Of a stretch of DNA of 64,000 nt, positions 7,735 to 17,335 are shown one piece after another. The stretch is from positions 1-64,000 of the forward strand of contig JAJPEP010000029.1 in the NCBI GenBank assembly GCA_021166845.1. Reading direction: 5' to 3'. A program made the position numbers and the translations under genes. Positions within the stretch are counted from its first letter, which is position 1, and each line of letters begins with the position of its first letter. The stretch is from Thiobacillus sp. Lineage in GTDB: Bacteria > Pseudomonadota > Gammaproteobacteria > Burkholderiales > Thiobacillaceae. The notes beneath the pieces were generated by a model, which worked only from the letters and a program-made list of their open reading frames with translations, had not been told where the DNA came from and did no database searches.

Positions 7735-9432
7735 CTAGAATCGTGCTAGTTCAGTCAATTCCCGGCGTTCGCCGGCGCTTAGGCTGTCCAGCGGTCGTGC
7801 CGCCAATTCCTGCCAGCGGCGACGCTGCCAGTCATCGCGCAGCTGCTTTACGGCGCCATCGAATTCCGCGTTCCAGTCCCAGCTGTCGTCTTTGTCGAGC
7901 AAATCCGTCATCAGTTCCTCGATCAGCGGTTCAAGCGCGCTGCCTTTGGCGGTTTCGGTGAGTGTTTGCGGCTTGAGCGGGCCCACCTCGCGCAGCCAGT
8001 TCACCAGTTCGCTCATGTGTCCGCATAAGGGGTCGTTCACGTCCAGCCAGCAGGGATCGACTTCGGCAACGCGCTGCGGGTTCATTAGCAGGGTGCGGGC
8101 GAGGCTGCGCACGCGCGATGGCGCCGGCCGCCGCTGCGGCCGCAAGGGCGGGCGCCGGATGACACCGGGCTTCGTCCCCATGAGGCCGAGCTCATCGGCC
8201 TGCAAGTGCACAAGTTCGGCGATTTGCCGCTGGATCAGGCGGGCCAGTAGCGGCGCGCCAATTTTCTCCAGCAGCGGTTTCGCTTCCTTGATCAGCGTGG
8301 CACGGCCCTCCTGGCTGCCGAGGTTGCGGTCGCGCGACAGTTCGCGTACCAGAAAGGCCGAGAGCGGCAGGGTTTCGGTGTCCAGCAGTTTCAAAAAGGC
8401 AGCCTGTCCGTGGGCTCGGATGGTGCTGTCGGGGTCTTCACCTTCGGGCAGGAACAGGAAGCTGACCTCCTTGCCGTCCTGCAGCGCTTCCAGCGAGTTT
8501 TCCAGTGCACGCCAGGCGGCCTTGCGGCCGGCGTTGTCGCCGTCGAAGGCGTAGATCAGGCGGTCGGTGTGGCGCAGCAGGGCGCGCACATGAATCGGGG
8601 TGGTGGCCGTCCCCAGTGCAGCGACAGCAAATTCCACGCCGTGCTGCGCCAGTGCGACGACGTCCATATAGCCTTCGACCACGATCGCGCGTCCTGCAGC
8701 CTTGATCGCGGCGCGCGCTTCGAACAGGCCGTAAAGCTCCGAGCCTTTGTGGAACAGCGGGGTTTCCGGCGAATTGAGGTATTTCGGCTCCCCCTTGTCG
8801 AGCACCCGGCCGCCGAAGCCGACGATCTGGCCCTTGATGTTCTTGATGGGGAACATGATGCGGTCGCGGAAGCGGTCATAGCGTCGATTGTCGCCGTCGA
8901 CGACCAGTCCCGACGCGGCGAGCGCGTCCGCCGTGTAATCGGCGAAAACCTGCTTTAGCGGTGACCACCCCTCCGGCGCGTAGCCGATGCCGTAGCGGGC
9001 GGCGATGGCGCCGGTCAGCCCGCGCTTTTTCAGATAGTCGATGGCGCGCGGCGTCTGCTTGAGTTGTTTTTTGTAGAACTGCGCGGCCTGTTCCAGCGCC
9101 TCCCACAGCGCGGGTGGCGGCTTGGGGCGGCCGGGTTCGCCGGATTCCGGCACCGGCAGGCCGACGTCCTGCGCCAGCGCCGTCACCGCGTCGGGAAAGC
9201 CCATGTGCTCATATTCCATCAGGAAGCCGAGCGCGGAGCCGTGCGCGCCGCAGCCGAAGCAGTGATAGAACTGCTTGGTCGGGCTGACCGTGAAGGAGGG
9301 GGTTTTTTCGCTGTGGAAGGGGCAGCAGGCCTGGTAGTTCTGCCCGGCTTTTTTCAGCGGCACGCGCCGGTCGATGACGTCGACGATGTCGACGCGGGCG
9401 AGCAGGGTGTCGATGAAATCGCGCGGGATCAT
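7735..9432 (-). CDS. dnaG: DNA primase DnaG
   Basis: The 565-residue product makes RNA primers for chromosome replication. The N-terminal CHC2 zinc finger is complete (Cys37, His40, Cys58, Cys61 in CCPFH...HCFGC). The Toprim core follows with [12 protein letters not shown] and [12 protein letters not shown], which supply the acidic metal ligands. The C-terminal third should be the DnaB helicase interaction domain. Its length is close to the 580 residues usual for the family. It lies between yqeY and rpoD in the classic macromolecular synthesis operon. Confidence 0.97.
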   Translation of the reverse strand: MIPRDFIDTLLARVDIVDVIDRRVPLKKAGQNYQACCPFHSEKTPSFTVSPTKQFYHCFGCGAHGSALGFLMEYEHMGFPDAVTALAQDVGLPVPESGEPGRPKPPPALWEALEQAAQFYKKQLKQTPRAIDYLKKRGLTGAIAARYGIGYAPEGWSPLKQVFADYTADALAASGLVVDGDNRRYDRFRDRIMFPIKNIKGQIVGFGGRVLDKGEPKYLNSPETPLFHKGSELYGLFEARAAIKAAGRAIVVEGYMDVVALAQHGVEFAVAALGTATTPIHVRALLRHTDRLIYAFDGDNAGRKAAWRALENSLEALQDGKEVSFLFLPEGEDPDSTIRAHGQAAFLKLLDTETLPLSAFLVRELSRDRNLGSQEGRATLIKEAKPLLEKIGAPLLARLIQRQIAELVHLQADELGLMGTKPGVIRRPPLRPQRRPAPSRVRSLARTLLMNPQRVAEVDPCWLDVNDPLCGHMSELVNWLREVGPLKPQTLTETAKGSALEPLIEELMTDLLDKDDSWDWNAEFDGAVKQLRDDWQRRRWQELAARPLDSLSAGERRELTELARF

Positions 9433-9471
9433 GGTTGTTGCATGATAAACCCGGGCGGGCCTGGGTGGGAC

Positions 9472-9918
9472 TCAGCCTGCGAGGCGGGCCTTGATCAGCG
9501 CGGAAACCTGGCCCATGTCGGCACGGCCTGCGAGGCGGGGCTTCAATAGCCCCATCACCTTGCCCATATCCTTGGCGCTGGACGCGCCGGATTCGGCAAT
9601 CGCCGCCGTGACCGCGGCCTCCACCTCGGCGGCGGAGAGCTGCTCGGGCAGATAGGCCTGCAGCACGGCGAGCTCGGCCTGTTCGGCCGCCACCAGGTCA
9701 TCGCGACCGGCCGCCTGAAACTGGCTGATCGAATCCTTGCGTTGCTTGATGAGTTTTTCGACGATGCTACTGACCGCAGCGTCGTCCAGTTCGATGCGTT
9801 CGTCGATTTCTTTCTGCTTGATGGCAGCTAGAAGCAGGCGAATCGTACCGAGGCGCACCGTTTCCTTGGCGCGCATGGCCGTTTTCATGTCGTCCGTGAC
9901 GCGTGCCTTGAGCGACAT
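9472..9918 (-). CDS. yqeY: GatB/YqeY domain protein
   Basis: The 148-residue product is the stand-alone YqeY domain, the same fold as the tail of the GatB amidotransferase subunit. Typical features are the N-terminal LKARVTDDMKTAMRAKE, EYL-type helices (AVLQAYLPEQLSAAEVEAAV), and the C-terminal MGKVMGLLKPRLAGRADMGQ. Its biochemical role is not settled; tRNA binding is suspected from its relation to GatB. The gene commonly sits between rpsU and dnaG in betaproteobacteria. Confidence 0.93.
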   Translation of the reverse strand: MSLKARVTDDMKTAMRAKETVRLGTIRLLLAAIKQKEIDERIELDDAAVSSIVEKLIKQRKDSISQFQAAGRDDLVAAEQAELAVLQAYLPEQLSAAEVEAAVTAAIAESGASSAKDMGKVMGLLKPRLAGRADMGQVSALIKARLAG

Positions 9919-9948
9919 GGGTAGGCGCGATTCCGCGTGAGCGCAGGA

Positions 9949-10161
9949 TCAATACATCTTGGGAGGCAGTTGCTGGCCGCGCAGGCGCTTGCTCTGGCGC
10001 TTGACCGCGGCGGCGAGCTTGCGCTTGCGCTCGGCGGTGGGCTTCTCGTAGAACGTGCGGGCGCGCAGTTCGGTCAAAAGGCCGACTTTTTCGATGGAAC
10101 GCTTGAAGCGGCGCAGGGCGACATCGAACGGCTCGTTTTCTTTGACTTTGACGTGGGGCAT
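9949..10161 (-). CDS. rpsU: 30S ribosomal protein bS21
   Basis: The 70-residue basic protein reads [20 protein letters not shown] and ends in a Lys/Arg-rich tail ([20 protein letters not shown]), as expected for bS21. It binds the 30S platform near the anti-Shine-Dalgarno and helps initiation. It is the first gene of the rpsU-yqeY-dnaG-rpoD operon, linking ribosome, replication and transcription start. The open frame continues upstream, but the conserved MPHV start fits the family length. Confidence 0.96.
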   Translation of the reverse strand: MPHVKVKENEPFDVALRRFKRSIEKVGLLTELRARTFYEKPTAERKRKLAAAVKRQSKRLRGQQLPPKMY

Positions 10162-10196
10162 GTGCGGATGGCTTCCTGGAAACTGGAAAAACGAGA

Positions 10197-10242
10197 ATAA
10201 TAGCAAGCCCTCAAGGATTTTTCCAGTCCCCCCGTTTTCTCT
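10197..10242 (-). promoter_or_regulatory. Probable promoter of the rpsU operon
   Basis: In the divergent gap between rpsU and tsaD, the minus strand carries TATTAT (10197-10202) preceded by TGC, an extended -10. The -35 is poor (CTGGAA, 18 bases upstream). The predicted start leaves a leader of about 30 bases before rpsU. Confidence 0.4.
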
Positions 10243-11265
10243 ATGCTTGTGCTTGGCGTCGAATCCTCCTGCGATGAAACCGGTGTCGCGCTGTATGACA
10301 GCGCGCACGGCCTGCTGGCGCATGCGCTGTATTCGCAAATCGCCATGCACAACGCGTATGGCGGGGTGGTGCCGGAACTGGCATCGCGCGACCATATCCG
10401 GCGGGTATTGCCCTTGACCCGCGAGGTGCTGGCCGAAAGTGGCCGCACACTTTCCGATATCGATGGCATTGCCTACACCGAGGGGCCGGGGCTCGCCGGC
10501 GCCTTGCTGGTGGGCGCCGGGATGGCGCGTGCGCTGGCTTATGCGCTGGCCGTCCCTGCGGTCGGGGTGCACCACCTCGAAGGCCACATGCTGTCGCCGC
10601 TGATTTCCGATACGCCGCCCGAATTCCCGTTCGTCGCCCTGCTGGTGTCCGGCGGGCACACACAGCTGATGCTGGTGTCGGGGGTCGGACGCTACACCCT
10701 GCTGGGCGAGACCTTGGACGACGCGGCGGGCGAGGCCTTCGACAAGACCGCCCAGCTGCTGGGGCTGGGCTATCCGGGCGGGCCGGCGCTGTCGGCGCTG
10801 GCGGCTACGGGCGATGCCAGCCGCTTCAGTTTGCCGCATCCGATGTTGAATTCGGGCGATTTCGATTTCAGCTTTTCCGGACTCAAAACCGCAGTGCTGA
10901 CGCTGGTACGCAAGGTCGGGCTGGGCGAGGCTGCGGACATCGCTGCGGCGTTCCAGTCCGCGGCGGTGGAGGTGCTGGTGAAAAAAAGTCTGGCAGCCTG
11001 TTCGCACAGCGGCGCGACTCGGCTGGTGGTGGCGGGCGGCGTCGGCGCCAACGCCCACTTGCGCGAGCGGCTCACGCGCGACGCCGCTACGCGCGGCATT
11101 ACTGTGTTTTATCCGCGGCTGGAATTCTGCACCGACAACGGCGCGATGATCGCCTACGCCGGCGCGCAACGACTGGTGTCGCGGCTGAAATTGCCACCGG
11201 CGCAGCCGGATCTGACGTTCGCGGTCAAGCCGCGCTGGGAACTGGCGACGCTCGACGCCGCGTAA
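10243..11265 (+). CDS. tsaD: tRNA threonylcarbamoyltransferase TsaD
   Basis: The 340-residue ASKHA-fold protein transfers the threonylcarbamoyl group to A37 of ANN-decoding tRNAs, working with TsaB and TsaE. It starts with the typical [16 protein letters not shown] and has the metal-binding HHLEGHML motif, LVSGGHTQL, and the C-terminal [16 protein letters not shown] and [15 protein letters not shown]. Full length for the family. It is divergent from rpsU, as in many proteobacteria. The ATG has no clear Shine-Dalgarno. Confidence 0.97.
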   Translation: MLVLGVESSCDETGVALYDSAHGLLAHALYSQIAMHNAYGGVVPELASRDHIRRVLPLTREVLAESGRTLSDIDGIAYTEGPGLAGALLVGAGMARALAYALAVPAVGVHHLEGHMLSPLISDTPPEFPFVALLVSGGHTQLMLVSGVGRYTLLGETLDDAAGEAFDKTAQLLGLGYPGGPALSALAATGDASRFSLPHPMLNSGDFDFSFSGLKTAVLTLVRKVGLGEAADIAAAFQSAAVEVLVKKSLAACSHSGATRLVVAGGVGANAHLRERLTRDAATRGITVFYPRLEFCTDNGAMIAYAGAQRLVSRLKLPPAQPDLTFAVKPRWELATLDAA

Positions 11266-11287
11266 CGGGCTGGAACATCGCGGCGAT

Positions 11288-12088
11288 TTACTGCTTGAAG
11301 ATCGGGTAGGCCTCGCGCAAGGCCTTGAGCCATTTTTCGCTGCCGGTCAGTTGCGCAATCTGCTCGGGAAACAATAAAAATCCGACCAGCACCGCCATCA
11401 GGCATACCAGAACAACCGTGCCAAAAATGCTTTCCGGTCGCAGCACGCCCCAGTAGCGGCTGGCCAGAAACAGCGCGTCCTTCTTGTGTTCCGACATCAA
11501 CAGCCAGCGCCGCAGCACCTTGACCGCGAGGTAGGCCGCATAGCCGCCAGCCAGCGAGGCAAACACGATGCGGAAGATGGAAAACACGTCGATTCCGCCG
11601 CCGAGATACTGGTGATACAGCCAGGACACGAAGCCAAGCGACAACGATGCCAGGATGGCGACGGCGACGTTGATGAACAGCCGCCTCCTCTCGCGCGCGA
11701 GGTCGCGCTGCCGTTCGATGAAGAAGCCGTCGATCTCGCGCTTGAAGTATTCGACCTTTTCCTGCACCAGCGACGAGAGTTCCGACTTGGCGTGGACGAT
11801 GCGCGCGTCCATCACGGCGCCGAATCTTTCTCCCGCGTAATCGACCAGTTCGCGCACATCGTCCTTGGTGAACTGACGCTGCGCATGCAATTCGTCGGAA
11901 ATCTTGTCGAGCTTGGTGTCGATTTCCTGGCTGGCGCGCCAGATGACATCCTTCAGCTCGGTACCGGCCTGCAGGACGCCGTCTTTCACCACACCCGACA
12001 GACGCTCGCCTGCACGGTCGATCGCATCGCGCGACACCTCGGCGAGGCTTTCCTTTGCGTGGTCGATGGTTTTGTCGAACAGGGCCAT
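11288..12088 (-). CDS. Membrane protein with long N-terminal amphipathic region
   Basis: The 266-residue product begins with about 130 soluble, charged, apolipoprotein-like helical residues ([20 protein letters not shown]). Three or four membrane spans follow ([57 protein letters not shown]). No family was recognised. The chosen ATG lies 14 bases after plsY, so the two may be co-transcribed; the frame stays open further up but overlaps plsY. Convergent with tsaD. The helical head could associate with membrane or nucleoid surfaces, but the function is unknown. Confidence 0.75.
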   Translation of the reverse strand: MALFDKTIDHAKESLAEVSRDAIDRAGERLSGVVKDGVLQAGTELKDVIWRASQEIDTKLDKISDELHAQRQFTKDDVRELVDYAGERFGAVMDARIVHAKSELSSLVQEKVEYFKREIDGFFIERQRDLARERRRLFINVAVAILASLSLGFVSWLYHQYLGGGIDVFSIFRIVFASLAGGYAAYLAVKVLRRWLLMSEHKKDALFLASRYWGVLRPESIFGTVVLVCLMAVLVGFLLFPEQIAQLTGSEKWLKALREAYPIFKQ

Positions 12089-12102
12089 ATTCGTCGGGCG
12101 GA

Positions 12103-12705
12103 TCAGGAGCGGGCGCCGATGCGCCCTTCCTTGCCGTTGACCAGTTTGATGAGGTTGCTCTTGTGACGATAGACCAGCAGCAGCGCGATCACCAGCACGG
12201 CAATCGCGGTGCTCCCCCAACCCAACAGCAGCCCTGCGTAAACCGGGGCGAGCACCGCGGTGGTCACTGCGGCGAGCGAGGAAATGCGGAATACCGCCGC
12301 CATCAACAGCCAGGTCAGCAGGCACGCCAGCCCGAGCCAGGGATTGAGGCCGACCAGCACGCCGAGCGCGGTGGCGACGCCCTTGCCGCCCTTGAAGCCG
12401 AAAAACACCGGGAACAGGTGGCCGATAAAAACGGCCAGCGCGCACAGCAGCACGACACTGTCGTCGAGGCCGAATTGCGGCGCCAGTGCGCGCGCCGCCA
12501 CCACCGCCACCCAGCCTTTCGACGTGTCGCCCAGCAGCGTCAGCACGGCAGCCGCCTTGCGCCCGGAGCGCAGCATGTTGGTCGCCCCCGGATTGCCCGA
12601 TCCGTATTCGCGCGGGTCGGGCAGGCGCATGGCACGGCTGACGATCACCGCAAACGAAATGGAGCCCAGCAGATAAGCGACAGCAACAAACAGCAACGTG
12701 GTCAT
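12103..12705 (-). CDS. plsY: Glycerol-3-phosphate acyltransferase PlsY
   Basis: The 200-residue inner-membrane enzyme acylates sn-glycerol-3-phosphate from acyl-phosphate, the first step of phospholipid synthesis. It shows the three PlsY motifs: GSISFAVIVSR near the start, GSGNPGATNMLR, and the glycine-rich FGFKGGKGVATALG. Five hydrophobic spans are visible. It is divergent from folB, a pairing common in proteobacteria. Confidence 0.96.
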   Translation of the reverse strand: MTTLLFVAVAYLLGSISFAVIVSRAMRLPDPREYGSGNPGATNMLRSGRKAAAVLTLLGDTSKGWVAVVAARALAPQFGLDDSVVLLCALAVFIGHLFPVFFGFKGGKGVATALGVLVGLNPWLGLACLLTWLLMAAVFRISSLAAVTTAVLAPVYAGLLLGWGSTAIAVLVIALLLVYRHKSNLIKLVNGKEGRIGARS

Positions 12706-12774
12706 GGCGAAGTCAGTAAAATGGCAGGTTTGGTTGAGCCCTTGGGGCCGCGCCGCGGATAAATAAAGAAGGCT

Positions 12775-13137
12775 ATGGATATTCTATTTTTACGGGACTT
12801 TCGTCTCGAGCTGATTATCGGCATATACGAGTGGGAACGCAAAGTGCCGCAGCCGGTGCGGCTCGATCTCGAAATCGGCCTGCCGCATAGCAAGGCCGGC
12901 GGCACCGACAACGTCGCCGACACCATCGACTATGGCGCGGTGGCCAAGCGGGTGAAGGACTCCCTGCACAATACGTTGCGGCCGATCACCCTGGTCGAGT
13001 CGGTCGCCGAGCATGTGGCCGCCATTGTGCGGGATGAATTCGGCGCGCCGTGGGTGAGGGTATCGGTCACCAAGTTCGCCATCATCCCGGGCATCAAGGA
13101 GTTGGGCATCACCATCGAGCGCGGCGCGCGTCTGTGA
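12775..13137 (+). CDS. folB: Dihydroneopterin aldolase FolB
   Basis: The 120-residue enzyme cleaves dihydroneopterin to hydroxymethyl-dihydropterin in folate synthesis. It starts with MDILFLRDFRLELIIGIYEWERK, whose Glu binds the pterin, and ends in the conserved KFAIIPGIKELGITIER with the active-site Lys. Usual length. It heads a rightward series of overlapping genes whose other members have no known link to folate. Confidence 0.95.
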   Translation: MDILFLRDFRLELIIGIYEWERKVPQPVRLDLEIGLPHSKAGGTDNVADTIDYGAVAKRVKDSLHNTLRPITLVESVAEHVAAIVRDEFGAPWVRVSVTKFAIIPGIKELGITIERGARL

Positions 13138-13871
13138 GCTTCGAGCACATGGCCGCCATGGCGGCCATCCTGCTGGCGGCGTATTTCATTCGCGGCATCA
13201 CCGGCTTTGGCTCGGGGCTGATTTCGGTGCCCTTGCTGGCGCTGTTCCTGCCGCTGAAATTCGTCGTGCCGCTGATTCTGCTGCTGGACTTCACCGCGTC
13301 GATCGTGATCGGCGGTCTCAATTTCAAGCGCGTGAAGTGGGGCGAGATCGGCGTGCTGATTCCGTTCGGCGTTGTCGGGGTGGTGCTGGGCACCAGCCTG
13401 CTGGTCAATCTGCCGCCCGAGCCCATGCTGATGGCCCTGGCCGGGTTTGTCTTCATCTTCGCGCTGCGCAGCCTGTTCAATATCCACGGCGAGAAACCGG
13501 TCTCGCGCGGCTGGGCGGTGCCGGCCGCGCTCACCGGAGGCACCGTCGGGGCATTGTTCGGCACCGGCGGGCCGCCGTATGTGATCTACCTGAGCCATCG
13601 CATCCGCGACAAGAGCGATTTGCGCGCGACCTTTTCGGCGCTATTTTTTACCGAGGGGTTGACGCGAATTGCCAGCTTTCTGGTGGCAGGGCTGCTGATG
13701 ACGGCCAAGGTGTGGATCGCCTATTTCGTCGCGCTGCCGCTGGTGCTGGGCGCGCTCTACCTGGGCGGGCGGGCGCATGTCGGCCTGAGTCAGGCGCAGA
13801 TGACGCGGCTGGTCGGTGTATTGTTGCTGGTATCCAGCGTGTCGCTGTTGTTCAAGGCCATGAGCGCATGA
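13134..13871 (+). CDS. TauE/SafE family membrane transporter
   Basis: The 245-residue product has about seven or eight membrane spans and the family's repeated glycine-rich segments (IRGITGFGSGLISVPLLALF near the start, GGTVGALFGTGGPPYVIYL in the middle). Members export sulfite, sulfoacetate or other small organic anions. The GTG start overlaps the folB stop by four bases (GTGA), and its stop overlaps the next gene's ATG. This tight coupling suggests it could export a product of the amide-metabolising genes downstream; that is inference. Confidence 0.85.
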   Translation: MSFEHMAAMAAILLAAYFIRGITGFGSGLISVPLLALFLPLKFVVPLILLLDFTASIVIGGLNFKRVKWGEIGVLIPFGVVGVVLGTSLLVNLPPEPMLMALAGFVFIFALRSLFNIHGEKPVSRGWAVPAALTGGTVGALFGTGGPPYVIYLSHRIRDKSDLRATFSALFFTEGLTRIASFLVAGLLMTAKVWIAYFVALPLVLGALYLGGRAHVGLSQAQMTRLVGVLLLVSSVSLLFKAMSA

Positions 13872-14824
13872 GTGAGCTTGAGTTGTTGCATTTTCAATCC
13901 GTGTCGTTCACCGGCTTGGCGCCGGGCGCGCGCCTGATCGTGCTGGGCGCGGTGCACGGTAACGAAACCTGCGGTACGCAGGCGATTCGCCGCGTGATCG
14001 CGGAGATCGAATCCGGCCAGTTTGGGATTGCCGCGGGCAGCGTCACCTTCGTTCCGGTCACCAATCCCCTGGCCTATGCCCGCCGCCAGCGCATGGGCGA
14101 CCGCAACCTCAACCGCAACCTGGCGCCGACCGACACGCCGGCCGAGTTCGAGGACCGTATCGCCAACTGGCTGTGTCCGCTGCTGGCGCAGCATGACGCG
14201 CTGCTTGACCTGCATTCGTTTCATACCGCCGGTCAGCCCTTCGTCATGCTGGGGCCGCAAGACAACGGCGGCACGCTGGAGCCGTTTGCGCGCGCGGCCG
14301 AGGAAACCGCGCTGGCGCTGAGCCTGGGCGTGCACCGCTTCGTCGATGGCTGGCTCGACACCTATGCCGCCGGCGTCGCCCGCCGCCTGGCGGCCGGCGC
14401 GTCGTCGCGCGAGGCCGATGTGCATTACGGCGTGGGAACGACCGAGCACATGCGCGCGCAGGGCGGTATCGCGCTCACCCTGGAATGCGGCCAGCATGAC
14501 GATCCGGCCGCGCCCGAGGTGGCCTGGCACGCCATCCGCAATGCGCTTGCGCATCTGCGGCTGAGCGATGCGCCCGCGCCGGCCCGGGTGACCGATACCG
14601 AGGCGCTGCGCCTGTACCAGGTCGTCGACCGCGCCCATGCGGGAGATGCCTTTGTGCGCGGCTGGTCCAGCTTCGACCGGTTGCGCGCGGGGGAAGTCAT
14701 CGGCACGCGCCACGACGGCAGGCCGGTATTGGCGGATAGCGATGGCTACATCGTCTTCCCCAATCCCAACGCACTGCCGGGACAGGAGTGGTTTTACCTC
14801 GCCCGGCGCAGCACGCGGGTGTGA
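13868..14824 (+). CDS. AstE/AspA-family metallohydrolase (first copy)
   Basis: The 318-residue product belongs to the succinylglutamate desuccinylase/aspartoacylase branch of M14 metallopeptidases, which cut N-acyl amino acids or amides. Zinc-site motifs are GAVHGNETCG (His and Glu ligands) and LLDLHSFH (second His). RRQRMGDRNLNRNL matches the substrate Arg/Asn region, and LTLECGQH the catalytic Glu region. The ATG overlaps the transporter stop. A second, diverged member lies two genes on, with a ligase between them, so the pair may work on the ligase product. The natural substrate is unknown. Confidence 0.85.
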   Translation: MSELELLHFQSVSFTGLAPGARLIVLGAVHGNETCGTQAIRRVIAEIESGQFGIAAGSVTFVPVTNPLAYARRQRMGDRNLNRNLAPTDTPAEFEDRIANWLCPLLAQHDALLDLHSFHTAGQPFVMLGPQDNGGTLEPFARAAEETALALSLGVHRFVDGWLDTYAAGVARRLAAGASSREADVHYGVGTTEHMRAQGGIALTLECGQHDDPAAPEVAWHAIRNALAHLRLSDAPAPARVTDTEALRLYQVVDRAHAGDAFVRGWSSFDRLRAGEVIGTRHDGRPVLADSDGYIVFPNPNALPGQEWFYLARRSTRV

Positions 14825-14901
14825 CGGCTGAAAAAAATGGGTGGTCGGATATGATGGTCAGGGCTGATCCACAACCGACGGGGTGACCGTCGAGCGCGCG
14901 C

Positions 14902-16335
14902 ATGGGACAGGAAATTGATCGCATCCGCTTTTCGGAAGCGGACCTTGAGCAGTTTTCCGCCCGCCTGGCGGAGGAAACGGCAGCCCTGCGGTCGTTTGCC
15001 CAAGCCGGCGGGTTCAAGGATGCGCGCTACGTCGCCGGGTTCGAACTCGAGGCCTGGCTGCTCGATCACGCCGGGCGGCCCAGCCCGGTCAACGAAGCCT
15101 ATCTGCGCGCGCTGAACGATCCGCTGGTGGTTCCCGAGCTCTCCCGCTTCAACGTCGAGCTGAATGCGCCGCCGGCGGAGATGGGCGCGGGCGTGCTGGC
15201 CGCGATGGAGGAATCCCTGCTGACCACCTGGGACGCATGCCAGCGCGTGGCGCACGGCATGGACACGGTGCTGGCGATGATCGGCATTCTGCCGACCATC
15301 CGCGACGAGGATCTGTGTCTGGCCAACATGTCGGCGATGAAGCGCTTCGACGCGCTCAATGCGCAGGTGCTGCAGCAGCGCGGCGGCGCGCCCATCCGCA
15401 TCGATATCGAGGGCGCTGACCAGCTGCACCTGAGCCGGCCCGACGTGATGCTGGAAGCCGCCGCCACCTCGTTTCAGCTGCATCTTCAGGTGCCTTATGA
15501 AAAGGCGGGCCGCTACTACAACGCCTCGCTGCTCAGCTGCGCGCCGCTGCTGGCGGCTGCCGTCAATTCGCCGCTCTTGTTCGGTCAGCGGCTGTGGCAG
15601 GAAACGCGGGTGCCGCTGTTCGAACAGGCGGTCGAACTGGGCGGCTATGGCGGGCTGGCCGAAACCACGGTGCGGCGCGTGACCTTCGGGCGCGGCTATG
15701 TGGCGAGCAGCCCGCTGGAATTGTTCGAGGAAAACCTCGAGCATTACCCGGTGCTGCTGCCGATCCCCCAAGCCGAGCCAGCGACCCGATTTCCGCATCT
15801 GCGTTTGCACAACGGCGCCATCTGGCGCTGGGTGCGGCCGCTGATCGGATTCGATGCAGCCGGACAGGGCCATGTCCGGCTGGAGCAGCGGGTGCTGCCC
15901 AGCGGCCCGACGGTGCTGGACATGGTCGCCAATGCGGCGCTGTATTACGGCCTGGTGCATGCACTGGCGCGACAGCCGCGGGTCGCCGAGTCCGACATTT
16001 CCTTTGCCGCCGCGCGCGCCAATTTCTATGCCGCCGCGCGCCATGGGCTGCAGGCCGAACTGACCTGGCTGGATGGCCGGCGCCATTTGGCGCAGGATCT
16101 CCTCCTCGAAGCGGGGCTGCCGCTGGCGCGCGAGGGGTTGCGCGATTTCGGCCTGGCGGACGCCGAGGTCGAGCATTACCTGGGCGTCGTCGAAGCCCGG
16201 GTGCGCAGCGGCCAGACCGGGTCGGCGTGGCAGCTTCAGCGGTTCGCGCAGGTGGGGGGCGACGTCCACCGCATGATGGACGGCTATCTGGAAAACCAGC
16301 GTTCCGGCGCGCCGGTGCACGAATGGGGCCTGTGA
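14902..16335 (+). CDS. GCS2-family glutamate-cysteine ligase-like enzyme
   Basis: The 477-residue product looks like a carboxylate-amine ligase of the glutamate-cysteine ligase 2 group. Key stretches are VAGFELEAWLLD (metal-binding Glu pair), SRFNVELNAPP and ATSFQLHLQVPYE, the family's strand order around the ATP and metal site. Such enzymes join an amino acid carboxyl to an amine using ATP. Whether it makes gamma-glutamylcysteine or another amide is not determined by the sequence. It sits between two AstE/AspA-type amide hydrolases, and its stop overlaps the next start by one base (TGATG), so the three likely share a pathway. Confidence 0.8.
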   Translation: MGQEIDRIRFSEADLEQFSARLAEETAALRSFAQAGGFKDARYVAGFELEAWLLDHAGRPSPVNEAYLRALNDPLVVPELSRFNVELNAPPAEMGAGVLAAMEESLLTTWDACQRVAHGMDTVLAMIGILPTIRDEDLCLANMSAMKRFDALNAQVLQQRGGAPIRIDIEGADQLHLSRPDVMLEAAATSFQLHLQVPYEKAGRYYNASLLSCAPLLAAAVNSPLLFGQRLWQETRVPLFEQAVELGGYGGLAETTVRRVTFGRGYVASSPLELFEENLEHYPVLLPIPQAEPATRFPHLRLHNGAIWRWVRPLIGFDAAGQGHVRLEQRVLPSGPTVLDMVANAALYYGLVHALARQPRVAESDISFAAARANFYAAARHGLQAELTWLDGRRHLAQDLLLEAGLPLAREGLRDFGLADAEVEHYLGVVEARVRSGQTGSAWQLQRFAQVGGDVHRMMDGYLENQRSGAPVHEWGL

Positions 16336-17333
16336 TGCTGACGCAATACGAAGCCTTGCCGCCCGGCCTGCTGGACCTCCCGGCTGCTCGATTGGGCGAG
16401 GTGCTGCCGGGGCCGACATTGATCCACCTGCCAGGCCGGCGTACGCCGCCCCTTTTTGTTTCGGTACTGCTGCACGGCAACGAGGACACCGGCTGGCTGG
16501 CGGCACAATCGGTGCTGAAGAAGTTTGCATCGGCCGAACTGCCGCGCGCGCTGTCGCTGTTCATCGGCAACGTCGAGGCGGCACGGACAGGGCTGCGCCG
16601 GTTCGACGGCCAGCCGGACTACAACCGGGTATGGCCGGGCGGCGAGGAAGCGCATCCGGCCGAAGCGGCGATGATGCAGGAAGTGGTCGACGCGATGCGT
16701 GCACGCGGCGTATTCGCCAGCATCGACATCCACAACAACACCGGGCTCAACCCGCATTACGCCTGCGTCAACCGGCTGGAGCAGGACTTCCTGCATCTTG
16801 CCGTCCTGTTTTCGCGCATCGTGGTCTATTTCATCCGGCCGCGCGGCGTGCAGTCGGCCGCCTTCGCCGAATTGTGCCCGGCGGTCACGGTGGAATGCGG
16901 CAAGCCGGGCACGCCGGGCGGCGTCGAGCATGCCGCCGCATTCATGGAAGCCTGCCTGCATCTGTCCGAATTTCCCGCGCACCCGCTGCCGCCGCACGAT
17001 GTCGACCTGTTCCATACGGTGGCCACCGTCAAGATCCCGGAGCAGCTGAGCTTCGGTTTTGGGGCGCCCGACGCAGATATCGATTTTGTGCCCGAACTGG
17101 ATCACTACAATTTTCGCGAGCTGGCGCACGGCGATGCCTGGGGGCGGGTGCGCCAGGGCCGCCTGCTGGCGCTGGACGAAACGGGCACGGACATCGGCGA
17201 CCGCCTGTTCGTCTACCGCAAGAACGAGATCACGCTCAGGCGGCCGCTGATGCCGGCCATGCTGACGCGGGACGAGCGGGTGATCCGCCAGGACTGCCTG
17301 TGCTACCTGATGGAGCGGATTGCCTACCCATAA
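16335..17333 (+). CDS. AstE/AspA-family metallohydrolase (second copy)
   Basis: The 332-residue product is a second M14/AspA-type hydrolase, clearly diverged from the copy at 13868. Zinc-binding motifs are VLLHGNEDTGW and SIDIHNNTG; FIRPRGVQSAAFAELCPAVT and VTVECGKPGTPGG correspond to the later active-site strands. It has a longer C-terminal domain (about 100 residues after the catalytic part). Co-translation with the ligase is implied by the one-base stop/start overlap. Its substrate is unknown. It converges with xerD, leaving two bases between them. Confidence 0.83.
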   Translation: MLTQYEALPPGLLDLPAARLGEVLPGPTLIHLPGRRTPPLFVSVLLHGNEDTGWLAAQSVLKKFASAELPRALSLFIGNVEAARTGLRRFDGQPDYNRVWPGGEEAHPAEAAMMQEVVDAMRARGVFASIDIHNNTGLNPHYACVNRLEQDFLHLAVLFSRIVVYFIRPRGVQSAAFAELCPAVTVECGKPGTPGGVEHAAAFMEACLHLSEFPAHPLPPHDVDLFHTVATVKIPEQLSFGFGAPDADIDFVPELDHYNFRELAHGDAWGRVRQGRLLALDETGTDIGDRLFVYRKNEITLRRPLMPAMLTRDERVIRQDCLCYLMERIAYP

Positions 17334-17335
17334 AT

